From: Paracamarosporium sp. OC-R06-R3
Taxonomy: Eukaryota > Ascomycota > Dothideomycetes > Pleosporales > Didymosphaeriaceae
DNA length: 64,000 bases
Assembly (NCBI GenBank): GCA_019828545.1
Contig: JACVRA010000070.1
Location: 1-64,000, forward strand
Reading direction: 5' to 3'
In this document: piece after piece, positions 1-9,256 of the stretch
Layout of the letters: every line of letters begins with the position of its first letter
Position numbering within the stretch: position 1 is the first letter of the stretch
Position numbers and translations under genes: made by a program
Notes under the pieces: generated by a model
Databases searched by the model: none
The model's input: the letters and a program-made list of their open reading frames with translations, nothing else
What the model was told of the DNA's origin: nothing

Positions 1-43
1 GCGTTGTTATGATATACGTGCGCAGAGGTGCGCAAAGTTGGTG

Positions 44-94
44 GGGTGTCCGACTCGCTTGTATGTCCGACTCGCTTGTATGTCCGACTCGCTT
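44..94. repeat. 17-bp tandem repeat, about 3 copies
   Basis: Three consecutive 17-bp units (44-60, 61-77, 78-94) with core tgtccgactcgctt; the last two are identical and the first differs only at its first bases. The array lies just beyond the point where the Baeyer-Villiger monooxygenase reading frame ends. Confidence 0.85.
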
Positions 95-99
95 ATAAA

Positions 100-501
100 C
101 TACGTTATGCGACCGGCGGTGTCTGTGAATTGCCACTTTCGCTGCTCGTCCACCCACCGTGCGGATTTGATGGTTCGCTCGAATTGAATGTCTCGTCGCA
201 GATCAAGGCGGTCGGTGACGAAACGAATATACTTGAGCGTCTCCTCTTGGGGCGAAAAGGACTCTTTCCAATGCCAATCGTCTAGTATGCTCTGATCAAA
301 GGAGAAGGCATATGACAGAGACTCAGAGTCGAAGCGGGCGCCAGGATAACAGTTCCAGAACCATGTGCCTCCTACGTCGGATGCTGATTCCAGGGCTCCG
401 ACGGTCAGCTGGGGGAAGTGTTTGCGGATGTGATGGAGTGCGCACAATCCCGAGAGACCGGCGCCAATGATGAGCACGTCGAAATTGGATGCATCGGCCA
501 T
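100..501 (-). pseudogene. 5' fragment of a Baeyer-Villiger/flavin monooxygenase
   Basis: N-terminal 133 residues of an FAD-dependent monooxygenase of the Baeyer-Villiger/cyclohexanone type. These enzymes insert oxygen next to a ketone using NADPH and FAD. The Rossmann FAD motif IIGAGLSGLCALHHIR sits about 8 residues from the ATG (501), and the family signature GGTWFWNCYPGARFD follows. The frame stops at TAG (100-102) after ..TDTAGRIT, where the family would normally continue through several hundred residues including the FxGxxxHxxxW fingerprint. Beyond the stop lies a 17-bp tandem array, and I found no convincing splice acceptor or homologous continuation up to the window edge. It is either truncated or interrupted by an intron reaching past base 1; I favour a broken gene. 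It starts 171 bp from the divergent regulator at 673. Confidence 0.6.
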
Positions 502-672
502 GGTCACACTGGAGGAATGGGAGACGAGTATGTACGTTCTGCTGTCGCCTTCTTCAAGATATGCGGTCGGGCTGGTATCGGGATCAGGGCCCAGCATCGG
601 AGCGGCCAGCGACGAGCAGCACCCCGCATGCACGCCAGCCTTATCTCGAGCATCTTTTCTCTTCTCCAACCC

Positions 673-3020
673 ATGGCCTCAATAAGACTGTACCACGGTA
701 CACGCGCTGCCCGCAGAGGCACTGTGTAAGTGACGGGTGACGAACCGAGACCGAGACCGAGACTGACGCTATCGCCACCAGCTGCAAGCAATGCCGACGC
801 TCCAAAGTCAGATGCTCGGGCGGGCGGCCATGCGAGCGCTGTCTTCGTCGCCGCGATACGTGCGCCTACGCCGCCGACGATGCCCACGTCTCTGTGCCCG
901 AGCATTACATGCGCGAGCTGCTACGGCGCGCCGACGAACGCTCGCTCTCGGCCCCGACCCCGACCGCATCGAACAGCATCAACACCAACACCATCCCCGC
1001 TCCGACAAATGCCCGTTCTAGCGACATCACGGCCGTCAGCGTGGGACCCTCGGAGCATGGAGCGGCCGTGGGTGAAATGACTTATGTCACGTCACCTGAC
1101 GGCTGTAGGCTTTGTACCTCCACCGACCGACCGAGCGTAGTCTTTCTCTAATCACCTGCAGTGTATCTGGGCCATACTTCGACGTGGTCCTTCTGTCGTC
1201 GGGCCCTTGCCTTGCTGGACGCGACTACAAATGTTGCCCCCGCCCCATTGAACCTCGATGGAACCGCCTTCCAACTGCAATGGGAGCCCAAGTCTAGCAT
1301 CGAAGCCTCTGACTTGGCCAAGCTCCCTCCGGCCGATCAAGCCCTGTATCTGTACAACGCCGTTAAATTCCATCTTGGCGAGCTGGCTGCTATTGTAGAT
1401 GAGCAGCATTTCCTTTCCATCTTTGACCAGTTCCACAAAAGTCCTCTCGCAACTGCCCAGAAGCATCGCCTATGGTTCGTGCAATACTTACTGTTGCTTG
1501 CCTTTGGCAAGGCATATACTTCATTTCCGACCCAACCCGCCCTTGTCCCCGCTGGATCTGAACTCGCTGCGCGTGCTCTGTCCATACTCCCGAATGTCGC
1601 TTTTTTACAGGAAGAGCGTCCTTCGATGCTTGCCATCGAGGTACACTCTTTGAGCGCATTATACTTGCAATCCATCGACATGCGCTCGGCCGCATACCAA
1701 TATGTCAGAGTCCTACGTACTGCCAGAAGAACAGCGACACAATAGACTAACAACGAATCTAGATTGGACAGGCAGTCCGCTTGTGTCTTCACGACGGAAT
1801 GCACAGACGTGTATCGGATCAACTAGTCGATGCTCGATTTTCGACTCGCTGTGGCGAGCTTTGGTGGACAGTCTATATCCTTGACCAAGAATTCACAGCA
1901 TCTTTAGGCTTACCACCAAACGTATCGCTGAGCTGCGTGACGACATCATACCCCGACGTGAAAGCAGATACATCGTCAGCAAAGGCTCTCGCATTGCGCG
2001 CACGTTTGTCACGGCTGGTTTCCGACCTGTGTGGAAGTGAGTACCCTCTTGCGATTTGTCTCTCCCTCCACGCTTACGCAGGGTGCACTTAGAGAATTAT
2101 AGTCTCGATGCAGACGCCAACTCGGACTTTGTTCGCAATACCGTAGCGAATTTGCATGACCTGGCCGGCATCTCACGCGATTTGGATGAGGTCACATCAG
2201 TCTTCAGAGCCAACCAAGTTGAGCTACCAACCATATTTTGCAGTATTGCGCTATTGTACCACCATGTGAGTTGCCATATCTGACACGAAATCATGTCTGT
2301 TTCCCATGAGTTAACTGACAAGACCGTAACATTAGTGTATTGTGTTAGCTACTCGACCGCTTGTTCTTGCACTTCTCAGTCGCAACTTTTCCACGATCAC
2401 GGTTATGTTAGACGACGCGGGTCCTGTAGCGAGCCTTGTCAAGAAGTCTGTACAATCTGCTTCAAACACTGTGATGCTTCTTGCTAACATGGTTGAGCGG
2501 GAAATACTTGGTAAGTAATTGAAGCATTACCAGATCTCTTCTCATGGCCAGCTGTTGACGGATGCACACAGAGACCTTCCTCCCCGCTCAGTTGGAATAT
2601 GAATTTTCTTCTGTCTTGTTGCTGCAGAGATTTCTGCCCCTGAGTGCGCGCAGGACAAAAATGCACTATCAAATCTTTCGAAACAAGAATGCAAAGCAAG
2701 AGCATTTCGACAAAATCAATATCCTGTACAAACAGGTCATGAATGAAGACAAGGGACTTGCGTGTGGTGTCCAGAAGAACATGGAACGCGGACAGTTCGT
2801 GAATGGACAGATGCACCCGCACATTGAGAGTCCAGTCATACATCAGCAGGCAAAGACTCGTGAAGCTGTGATGGAGCATGCAGCGGTAGAGAAAGCCGCC
2901 GGTCGTCAGGTGTGGCCTGCATCTCAAGCGCCAAACTCGGACGTAGTGAGCAAAGAGGATGAGGATTTCTGTGCACGCCTCTCGTGCGGCCCAGGCCAGC
3001 AGAATGTTCTAGCATGGTAA
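673..3020 (+). CDS. Chimeric gene: Zn2Cys6 regulator N-part fused in frame to Rieske oxygenase C-part
   Basis: Exons 673-725, 782-1071, 1162-1703, 1763-2036, 2093-2265, 2336-2510, 2572-3020 give 651 residues. Residues 1-517 are a fungal transcription factor. The Zn2Cys6 cluster (C19, C22, C29, C35, C38, C45) crosses the first intron. A fungal-specific regulatory domain follows, with typical stretches YQYIGQAVRLCLHDGMHRR and HHCIVLATRPLVLALL. After FLPAQLEYEFSSV (about 2615) the protein changes family. Residues 518-651 (LLLQRFLPLSARR.., then NEDKGLACGVQKNM and GQMHP) are the C-terminal part of a Rieske oxygenase catalytic domain, not a regulator tail. The missing regulator tail lies on the opposite strand at 5015-5401. 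All splice sites are GT-AG and the frame is open across the junction. The regulator is probably impaired. The DNA-binding part could still be made. Confidence 0.82.
2616..3020 (+). other. Displaced C-terminal part of a Rieske oxygenase
   Basis: 134 codons corresponding to the end of a ring-hydroxylating/choline-monooxygenase-like Rieske oxygenase. Features are QRFLPLSARRTKMHYQ, FRNKN, then VMNEDKGLACGVQKNM, the usual site of the acidic third ligand of the mononuclear iron, and finally a GQMHPHIES stretch. It is exactly the portion missing from the Rieske N-terminal part encoded on the minus strand at 5402-6300. Together they would make about 412 residues, a normal family length. Confidence 0.82.
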
Positions 3021-3669
3021 TGGAGCGATATCGAAGATGTATCTAGTCTCATAAATAGAGCTTACATTACTAGCATCAATGATCTTATTCCACGTCTGAA
3101 ACCTCGCGAATATATTGATTCACTCTAAAAATAGCCTAAATCTACCAAACGCCAACAACTTAGTATAGACATCAATAAAGAATTTGATGGTTGTGAAGAC
3201 ACACTGTCTAATCTGGAGAAAGAGGAGATGAAGTCTGTTACCTACCTCAACGTGCGAAACACTGCTATAAGGAGTAGGTGACCTAAAGACCGGCAGACTT
3301 TATGAGGTTTTGTCCGTGGCTATGACGCTTACAGGACGATGGCCGTTTTAAAGAAAGCCTTAGCTCGAGGCTCTGGTTAAAAGGCTGGGCGAGAGTCATC
3401 ATGACAATAGTAACATAGCTATTAGCGGAGAGCTTCTTGACCGAGCTTCTAGACCTGTTATTCTCTCGTGCTAATTGGGCAGGATAGTAGAATCAGAGTA
3501 ATGTCAATCTTTAGCTAACTCCTAGAGTCTGTGTGCAGGGTTTCTGTTGCCAGTGCTTGGATAATCAAAATTCGCTTCCAAAATGCTTCTATCCCGTTGG
3601 TTGATGTCGAAGAGGTAGAGTAACCTCGTTTAACAGCGTTCAATGTGGGAGAAGTTGTGATGTCTTAGG
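3021..3669. other. Non-coding, AT-rich, contains repeat copy 1
   Basis: No supportable gene. The stretch 3238-3410 resembles 9000-9150 and looks like a decayed dispersed repeat. Confidence 0.6.
3238..3410 (+). repeat. Degenerate dispersed repeat, copy 1
   Basis: Bases 3238-3273 match 9000-9035 at roughly 80 percent, mostly with transition differences. Further matches follow in the same order: a tatgacgct..gtttt..aa block near 3330-3360 versus 9070-9100, and a ggc..gag/aaagtca block near 3390 versus 9120. The pattern suits an old transposable element scarred by transition mutation such as RIP. Confidence 0.5.
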
Positions 3670-4596
3670 TTAGTGAATCCATCCGCCATCGACGTTATAA
3701 ACTGCCCCGGTTACAAAACTAGAGTCATCGCCAAGGAGAAACGCAATGACCTTCGCCACTTCAGTGGCCGAGCCAATTCTCCTCTGAGCATTGGCCATGA
3801 TGCCAGATTCCACACGTTTGGGATCATGATCCGCAGACATTGGCGTCAACACGGTTCCTATCAACGAATGAGCACAGCTGGCTGTAGATACTTTGGCAAG
3901 ATTGCCAGCAGAGGAACCCCAAGCTTACCTGGTGCTACACAATTGATACGTATGTGTTGGTTTTCCTTTGCAGCACTTTTACTTAGGGATATCACAGCTG
4001 CCTTGCTGGCAGAGTAAAGCGACGCCTTGGGCATGGCGATCTGCCCGAATGTGCTTGCCGCCGAGACCTACGTACACCGTCAGAAATCAACGTCATGTCT
4101 GCACTCTCATCTGGCAAGGACTTACAATACTACCGCCTGCCTTCATGGACTTGAGTTGGGCCCGAATGCAGTTGAACACACCGTCAACGTTCACAGAAAA
4201 CACAGCATTCAGCTGATCCTTTGTACAATCGACGATAGGCGCCGAAGGACCAAGAACGCCTGCCATGTTCACAGCACCATCAAGTCTATTGTATCTCGAG
4301 ACTGTGTTTTCGATCCATGCATCAACGGATGTAGGGTCTCGAACGTCGATCTTGGTGACCATATGTGTCGCGGCACCGCCTTTCAGTGACTCTAGAGCAG
4401 CATTGAGTGCGCTCTCATTGATATCAGCCATCGATAGTATGGCACCACGAGACGCAAGGAATTGTGCGGTTGCGAGGCCCATGCCACTAGCCGCGCCGGT
4501 GATAGCTATCTGTCCAACCAAAAAGCCCAAGTTAGCGAAATTGGCCTCAACGACTCGCACGGCTATGCTTACCACCTTACCCTCATATGTAGACAT
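3670..4596 (-). CDS. Short-chain dehydrogenase/reductase
   Basis: Exons in coding order are 4596-4573, 4509-4126, 4067-3929 and 3857-3670, giving 244 residues, a normal classical SDR. Motifs are the cofactor glycine motif TGAASGMG near residue 12, an NMAG variant of NNAG, the catalytic Ser region GGSIVSAAS, the YSASK catalytic Tyr/Lys, a VAPG turn and the C-terminal end [13 protein letters not shown]. It should oxidise or reduce an alcohol/ketone with NAD(P)(H); the substrate is unknown. It lies wholly inside the inverted segment and appears undamaged, so it would originally have been on the plus strand between the regulator and the Rieske gene. A role with the neighbouring oxygenases in one catabolic or secondary-metabolite pathway is an inference from context. 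Confidence 0.88.
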
Positions 4597-5014
4597 GACT
4601 GTTTACTCTGATGCTGTGCTGTCTGGGTCTCGGTACCTCTTGATTGGCTGAACCTGGGTCGGCTGGTCGTGGGCTGATGCCACGTCGTAAGAGTATGAGA
4701 GAATATATGCAAAATGACTGGTTACTGCAGCTAAGTATCATCATGGTTTCTCATCTGAGTTTCCCGAAACAGACGATGCTGCTAGCGTCGCTCGCCGAGC
4801 CGACAGCGCCACATTTCGGCGAAATCCCGCACGTCGCCTTATTCCACAGTGTGTCGATTTTGCTTTAGGATTACCGGATACGGTTCGTTTCAGTCACACA
4901 TGCCTTGCTCGTGGATAGACATGACTGTACCGCAACGTTTCCGATGTCAAAGCGATCTGGGGTAGCATATTCGCTGCCTACACCTGTAAGAACAATATCG
5001 GAACATGCCAGCAA
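4597..5014. other. Intergenic, no feature seen
   Basis: Separates the SDR start from the 3' end of the chimeric Rieske gene. The short frames present show no family features. Confidence 0.5.
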
Positions 5015-5401
5015 TCAAATGACTTCATTTGGAAAAATTTCGTAAGGAAATTGTTCGTGTTCAAATTGTAAGGCCAGCGCCGAGATATCATCTCCGTCCA
5101 TGGCGAACGGTTCGAAGGCATCAAAAGCCTCTCGCATTGTAAGGTCGAGCCCATTTGAACTATCCGCTCCACTCTCACGTTCGTTTGGAGGCATTGCATG
5201 CAAGTTTGTCTCTGGCTGCGTTGGAGAGTTCGTTCGTCGATGCAGGGCCAGCTGCTGCTCAAGACGCTCCCACTCAGCGCGCCGCAACGCAACGACGACG
5301 TTACCCTTTCTCGTCAGTTCGTCGAAAACTGTTCTGACTGCTTGGCGCCAGTTGTTGTCTGAAATAAACGCAGGCAAGATGTGATCTAGAATGGAAAGCA
5401 T
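5015..5401 (-). other. Displaced C-terminal part of the Zn2Cys6 regulator
   Basis: 128 codons with the pattern normally closing a fungal-specific regulator domain: a hydrophobic helix MLSILDHILPAFI, then NNWRQAV, TVFDELTRKGNVVVALRR and an acidic tail. It supplies exactly what is missing after residue 517 of the plus-strand chimera that starts at 673. Confidence 0.75.
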
Positions 5402-6300
5402 AATGTAGTTTGGACTACATGGAGTTAGTCCAGTTCTGATATCGGCCTAAGGCCTCTTGTAGACTCTGGGAAAACTCACAGAATATTCGTAGATACATTG
5501 GGAAAGTAGTAAGTAGTACAGATCTGGAGACCCTCTCGTATCTGCTCCTCATTTTGTGCCGAGGCGGATATCACGTACCCATCTTTCGCATCTGAGGTCA
5601 GTGTATCGATGTCGAACAAGGTTGGAATCGTAGGATGTGATGTAGGACAATGGTAACATTCATTAAAGTTGTCGGAGCAGAGCTTCCAATTAGTGGGCGC
5701 GTCGATCTCGAATTCATGATCAAACACGTACTTGCTCATGTCGTAACCATCGTATCGATCTTGAGTGTCGATTCCATCGAAGTCTTTCTCCCACGATTCA
5801 GGAGTATCTGAAGAATCCAAATTCACCCAGATGAATCCAAGAGCATCTTTCCGTAGATGAACCTTGAACAGACTGTTCTCGGTCTTGTCAAAATTTTCCA
5901 CCTTGTCGTACCACGGCGCTTTCGTGAGATTGCCTTCCAAACTGTAGGACCAACCATGACATCTGCAGGAAAGGATCTGGTTGCGACCTGATTCAGCATC
6001 GACAATGGGGTATCCCCGATGACGGCATGTGTTGTGAAACGCATGAAACTCGCCTTTACGATTCTTGGTGATAACATATTCGTATCCCGCAGTTTCGAAC
6101 TTGATCCAGTCCCCGAGCTCTGTAAATCGTACTTCGTGAGTAACCAATAACCATTTCTTGCTAAAGATAGCCCTTCGTTCAAGCTGATACATGTCATCAG
6201 ATGTATACCAGCTTGCAGGCAGTGCCCTAACAGGCTCCGTCTTGCCAGCAGTATAAGGGCTGGAACACTTGGGTCCTTGAGACTTGGGTTTCGGCGGCAT
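5015..6300 (-). CDS. Chimeric gene: Rieske oxygenase N-part fused in frame to Zn2Cys6 regulator C-part
   Basis: Exons 6300-5480 and 5414-5015 give 406 residues, with a 65-bp intron with GTGAGT donor, CTAAC branch and TAG acceptor. I chose ATG at 6300; the frame upstream opens only with TTG. Residues 1-278 are a Rieske oxygenase. The [2Fe-2S] ligands are C92, H94, C112 and H115, and the mononuclear-iron motif NFNECYHCPTSH carries H217 and H222. After FPNVSTNILPNYI the protein switches at residue 279 (MLSILDHILPAF..) to the tail of a fungal regulator, with VFDELTRKGNVVVALRR and a C-terminal end at FPNEVI. The third iron ligand normally lies in the lost part, so oxygenase activity is unlikely. 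A TATA-like attatatag lies about 90-100 bp upstream of the start. Confidence 0.85.
5403..5420. repeat. Palindrome at the right inversion breakpoint
   Basis: Perfect 7-bp arms atgtagt / actacat around a ttgg loop, one base from the inferred breakpoint 5401/5402. It overlaps the 3' splice site of the Rieske intron. It could promote a hairpin-associated break; that role is inference. Confidence 0.7.
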
Positions 6301-7287
6301 TGTGTTGAACAATAAGAATAGGTGTCTGTAAGAATTTGACGAATGTAGCTGATACTGACTTTTGGGGTGTGACTTATACCCCCACCGTCTCTATATAATG
6401 GTTCTTACCATAGCATAGTATGAAAGGTTATGAAACCTTTCCTGTGCTACTTTTCCGTAGCGTACACATGTGCATGTGCATAGGAAGACGCTACGAGCAG
6501 TGCGCTCAGTGGAGTTGCCTATCATTGACACGGCCATTCGCGATCATCAGCAGGTACCTCTGCGAATGTGGAGCAATATTTGATCTGTATGACAACTTCG
6601 GCACGCCCCTGAGCGATTCAGCTATCCAATCAAATCTTACTGTCGATACTGATTTGGTTGGTCCCCACAGGAGAGTAGTTCTAGAGCCGCCAATCATATC
6701 CTACATATAGATAAGAAAGGGTTCTTTTACCGATATCAGTAGTTATACACGAGTTTTAGAATGGACCATTCAGTTGCATATTGTCCGCGACAGCGTGGTG
6801 CTCATGGGAGTTACTCGATGTAGATCTAGGAGTGCTGGCAAGAACCAATCCGTGGACGCGCATCACTGATCGTATGTAATCATTCCGAAATTAGATGGCT
6901 TGTCACTGGACTGGTGCTGCACGTTCGAAGCGGAGTCCTCTCTCTTGTTTTGCAGCAACCACGCTGCAGCAAGTGCTCGTCGGAGTTACCTAGTCTGTCT
7001 AAGACTACCCGCGGCTACACTAGTGTAAGTGCGGGGTACTCAATCGTCTGGCAAGAGCGAAGGGTAGATAGGGTCAACTGCTTATCGCGTTCACCGATAT
7101 CTCTAGAGACATCATGGCGTGCGTCTCCACTTCCACTGCAATCCCCCAAGGTTACAAAAGCCATTGCGGCTTCGCCACTGATAGTCTGGCACCCTCACTA
7201 CCTACACTCTGAGCACATCAGCGGATCCTGCACCAACCTGCAGCGCAAAGATATTCACAACAACAATCTTACGATTGGGAGATCTCT
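6301..7287. promoter_or_regulatory. Divergent intergenic region, chimeric Rieske gene / second regulator
   Basis: 987 bp between two divergent starts. It contains the TATA-like element near 6392-6400 for the minus-strand gene and an 8-bp inverted repeat, gaaaggtt-atga-aacctttc (6422-6441). That repeat is a plausible regulator-binding palindrome about 120-140 bp upstream of the Rieske ATG. No gene seen. Confidence 0.4.
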
Positions 7288-8879
7288 ATGAGATGCCACA
7301 AGAAGCAACTGTACGCGCCGCGAATCAAAGGTAAAATCACGGCTTTGTCTGGGTAGAGTATCACACATGTTAACGAGCGGTAGGTTGCCACGAGTGCTCG
7401 CAACGCCGGGTCAGCTGCGATCTATCCGTCCCAACCTGCTGGAAATGCAAGACCAAAGGAATCGACTGCAGTGGCTATGGCAGCATCAGATACAGGTTTA
7501 CCGATGATCTAGTTGCACAAGGGAAAGCCCCTGGCGGGTTAAAGCAACACTGGTCAGGGTCTCACGAAAGGCTTTCTTCGGGTATGCTTAACAAGGTGCC
7601 GGTACAGGGGCACAGCGTCATATTCACCGAGCCGCCAAAACTATGCGCAGCGAAGTCCTTTTCGCCACTCTTTGATCGGACTTGTCTCGAAGGTTATGAA
7701 GACGTTACCCACGTCATACCAAACTTGGAAGAGACCCCGGAACTCGATAACGCAGCAGGTTATAACCTTTTCAAATCATCATGCATTCTCCACCATCTCG
7801 ACGAGCCATCCATGATGACTTCAGTCGACGCGATCTACTCAGATAAACCTTGTCTTTTTCGCTGCTGTGAGTCTCTGACAAATACGGAAGACAGCGCTGA
7901 CAACAAAAGTTTCTGAGGAGATCGCTTCCAAATTGGTCATCGTCGACGACAGATTCAATCTCTGGCGGTACCTAGTACTCCCTTTAGCAGATTACGATAC
8001 CCTTGTGAGAGATGCTATATTCTCAGCCTCGATTTGTTACATGTCCACCCGATCGAACAATCAGGTTCTGAGGCCACATGCCGTCTACCAACAAGTGATA
8101 CGCGGATTACAAGAGAGGCAGAACCTGCGAGCCCAGGACACAACAGCCAAACAGGGAGTGTTAGTCTCATTACTTCTGTTGCTCGCTACGGCAATAGTCA
8201 ATAGTCTTCCCGACTTTCGTGGAATATTCAGTCTGATAGAATCGTTCCTCGAAGCTACAGAGCAGGACAATATCTTGATTGATGGGCATCTAGGCCATTT
8301 CCTAATTACTCAGATCGAGAAGTACGTTCACCCTTGATGTCCGTATACGACATAGAGATAACGGTCATCAAGGTTTCGTGGCTATGCTGCGCCTTTCCTT
8401 AGTCGCGACCAAGGCATGGCGGTGCTACGCCTAACAACCCCCACACGGCCCTCGCCTTCCAAAGGATGGGACGAATTTGCAGCCTGTTGCAGAATGTATC
8501 CCATGCTTGACCCTATCTTTTCCAGTATGTATGCAGTCAGCGCTCAAGCTTGTGCGATGTACACTATGCGGTTACAGCTGGGTCCAGAGCCGGCCATTCT
8601 CAACAGCTATTGCAAAGCTTTCGAAAGACGGTTGAAAGTTTACCCGTGCACTATCTAATAGACTCGCACACTCTGGTCTTTTCTGTCTTCATTGCTGCTT
8701 TTGAAAGCGTGACTACTGAAGACCAACAATATTTTTCAGATATTTTACAAAATTTTTACGAGTATCTCGGGTTTGCCAACGTGCTCACAGCTTTGAAATA
8801 TCTAAAATTATACTGGAAAGGACAGACATCCCGGGACTGGGTTGGTCTGATGACAAAATACGATGTATGGATCTTCTAA
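7288..8879 (+). CDS. Zn2Cys6 transcription factor, short fungal type
   Basis: Exons 7288-7330, 7384-7866, 7910-8321, 8373-8524, 8578-8879 give 463 residues. The cluster KGCHECSQRRVSCDLSVPTC, with WKCKTKGIDC following, has spacing C-x2-C-x6-C-x6-C-x2-C-x6-C and begins about residue 16, as is common in this class. Downstream hallmarks are SEEIASKLVIVDDRFNLWRY, LVLPLADYDTLVRDAIFSAS and, near the end, HTLVFSVFIAAFES and GFANVLTALKYL. I chose ATG 7288 over 7293 because only it joins in frame through GGT to the cluster. Introns are 43-53 bp. It is intact, unlike the regulator at 673, and divergent from the Rieske gene, so it may control the oxygenase locus; that is inference. Confidence 0.85.
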
Positions 8880-9256
8880 AACGTTACAATACAGAAGTAT
8901 TTCGTATAGAAATTCGACAATGAAAGCTTCAGGAAGATCAGCGATAATCTATTCATAAAAGAACGTGTTCTGATCCAGATAGAGATGATACAGGATTAAT
9001 TGCCTACCTAAACGCGTGAAATACTGCTGTAAGGATTGAGACCATACAAGGTGTGATATCGTTAAGATACTAGTATGACGCTAGTCGTTTTGAAAAAGGC
9101 GGCGGTTCGGGAGCTTGGCCGAAAGTCACGTCTTGGATCCTTGATAGATCAGCGACAGTGATAGAATGCTCTTTAATATATAAATAAAATCTTTATACTG
9201 GTTATTCTTACTATGATTCATAGGCATATCTACATAAAAAGGTAGCATGTTTCTTA
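8880..9256. other. Convergent intergenic region with repeat copy 2
   Basis: AT-rich spacer between the regulator 3' end and the P450 3' end. It contains the repeat relic at 9000-9150 and no gene. Confidence 0.5.
9000..9150 (+). repeat. Degenerate dispersed repeat, copy 2
   Basis: Same orientation and order of matching blocks as 3238-3410, with mainly transition differences. Copy 1 lies in the inverted segment, so the two copies would have been in opposite orientation before the inversion. Confidence 0.5.

Larger units (their letters stand above)
2616..5401. other. Inverted segment with intragenic breakpoints (2.79 kb)
   Basis: Reversing this interval would restore two normal-length genes: a regulator of about 645 residues ending ..FPNEVI, and a Rieske oxygenase of about 412 residues. 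Each present breakpoint falls between codons (2615/2616 in plus frame, 5402/5401 in minus frame), so both chimeras stay in frame. The segment carries the Rieske C-terminal part, an AT-rich repeat relic, an intact SDR and the regulator C-terminal part. I see no long inverted repeats at the ends. A 7-bp-stem palindrome (5403-5420) abuts the right breakpoint. Confidence 0.8.

Noticed and set aside
2600..2630. Inverted repeats bounding the inverted segment (a site-specific invertible switch)
   Set aside because: Comparing 2580-2640 with the reverse complement of 5380-5480 gave only 6-bp coincidences (gaatat, ttctgt), and joining at these would break the frame. No recombinase gene is nearby.
2484..2927. 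147-codon minus-strand frame over the chimeric exon
   Set aside because: Shadow of the conserved Rieske C-terminal coding sequence on the plus strand.
673..3020. A natural domain fusion of regulator and Rieske enzyme as a new sensor protein
   Set aside because: The reciprocal fusion on the opposite strand, with exactly complementary missing parts, is better explained by one inversion.
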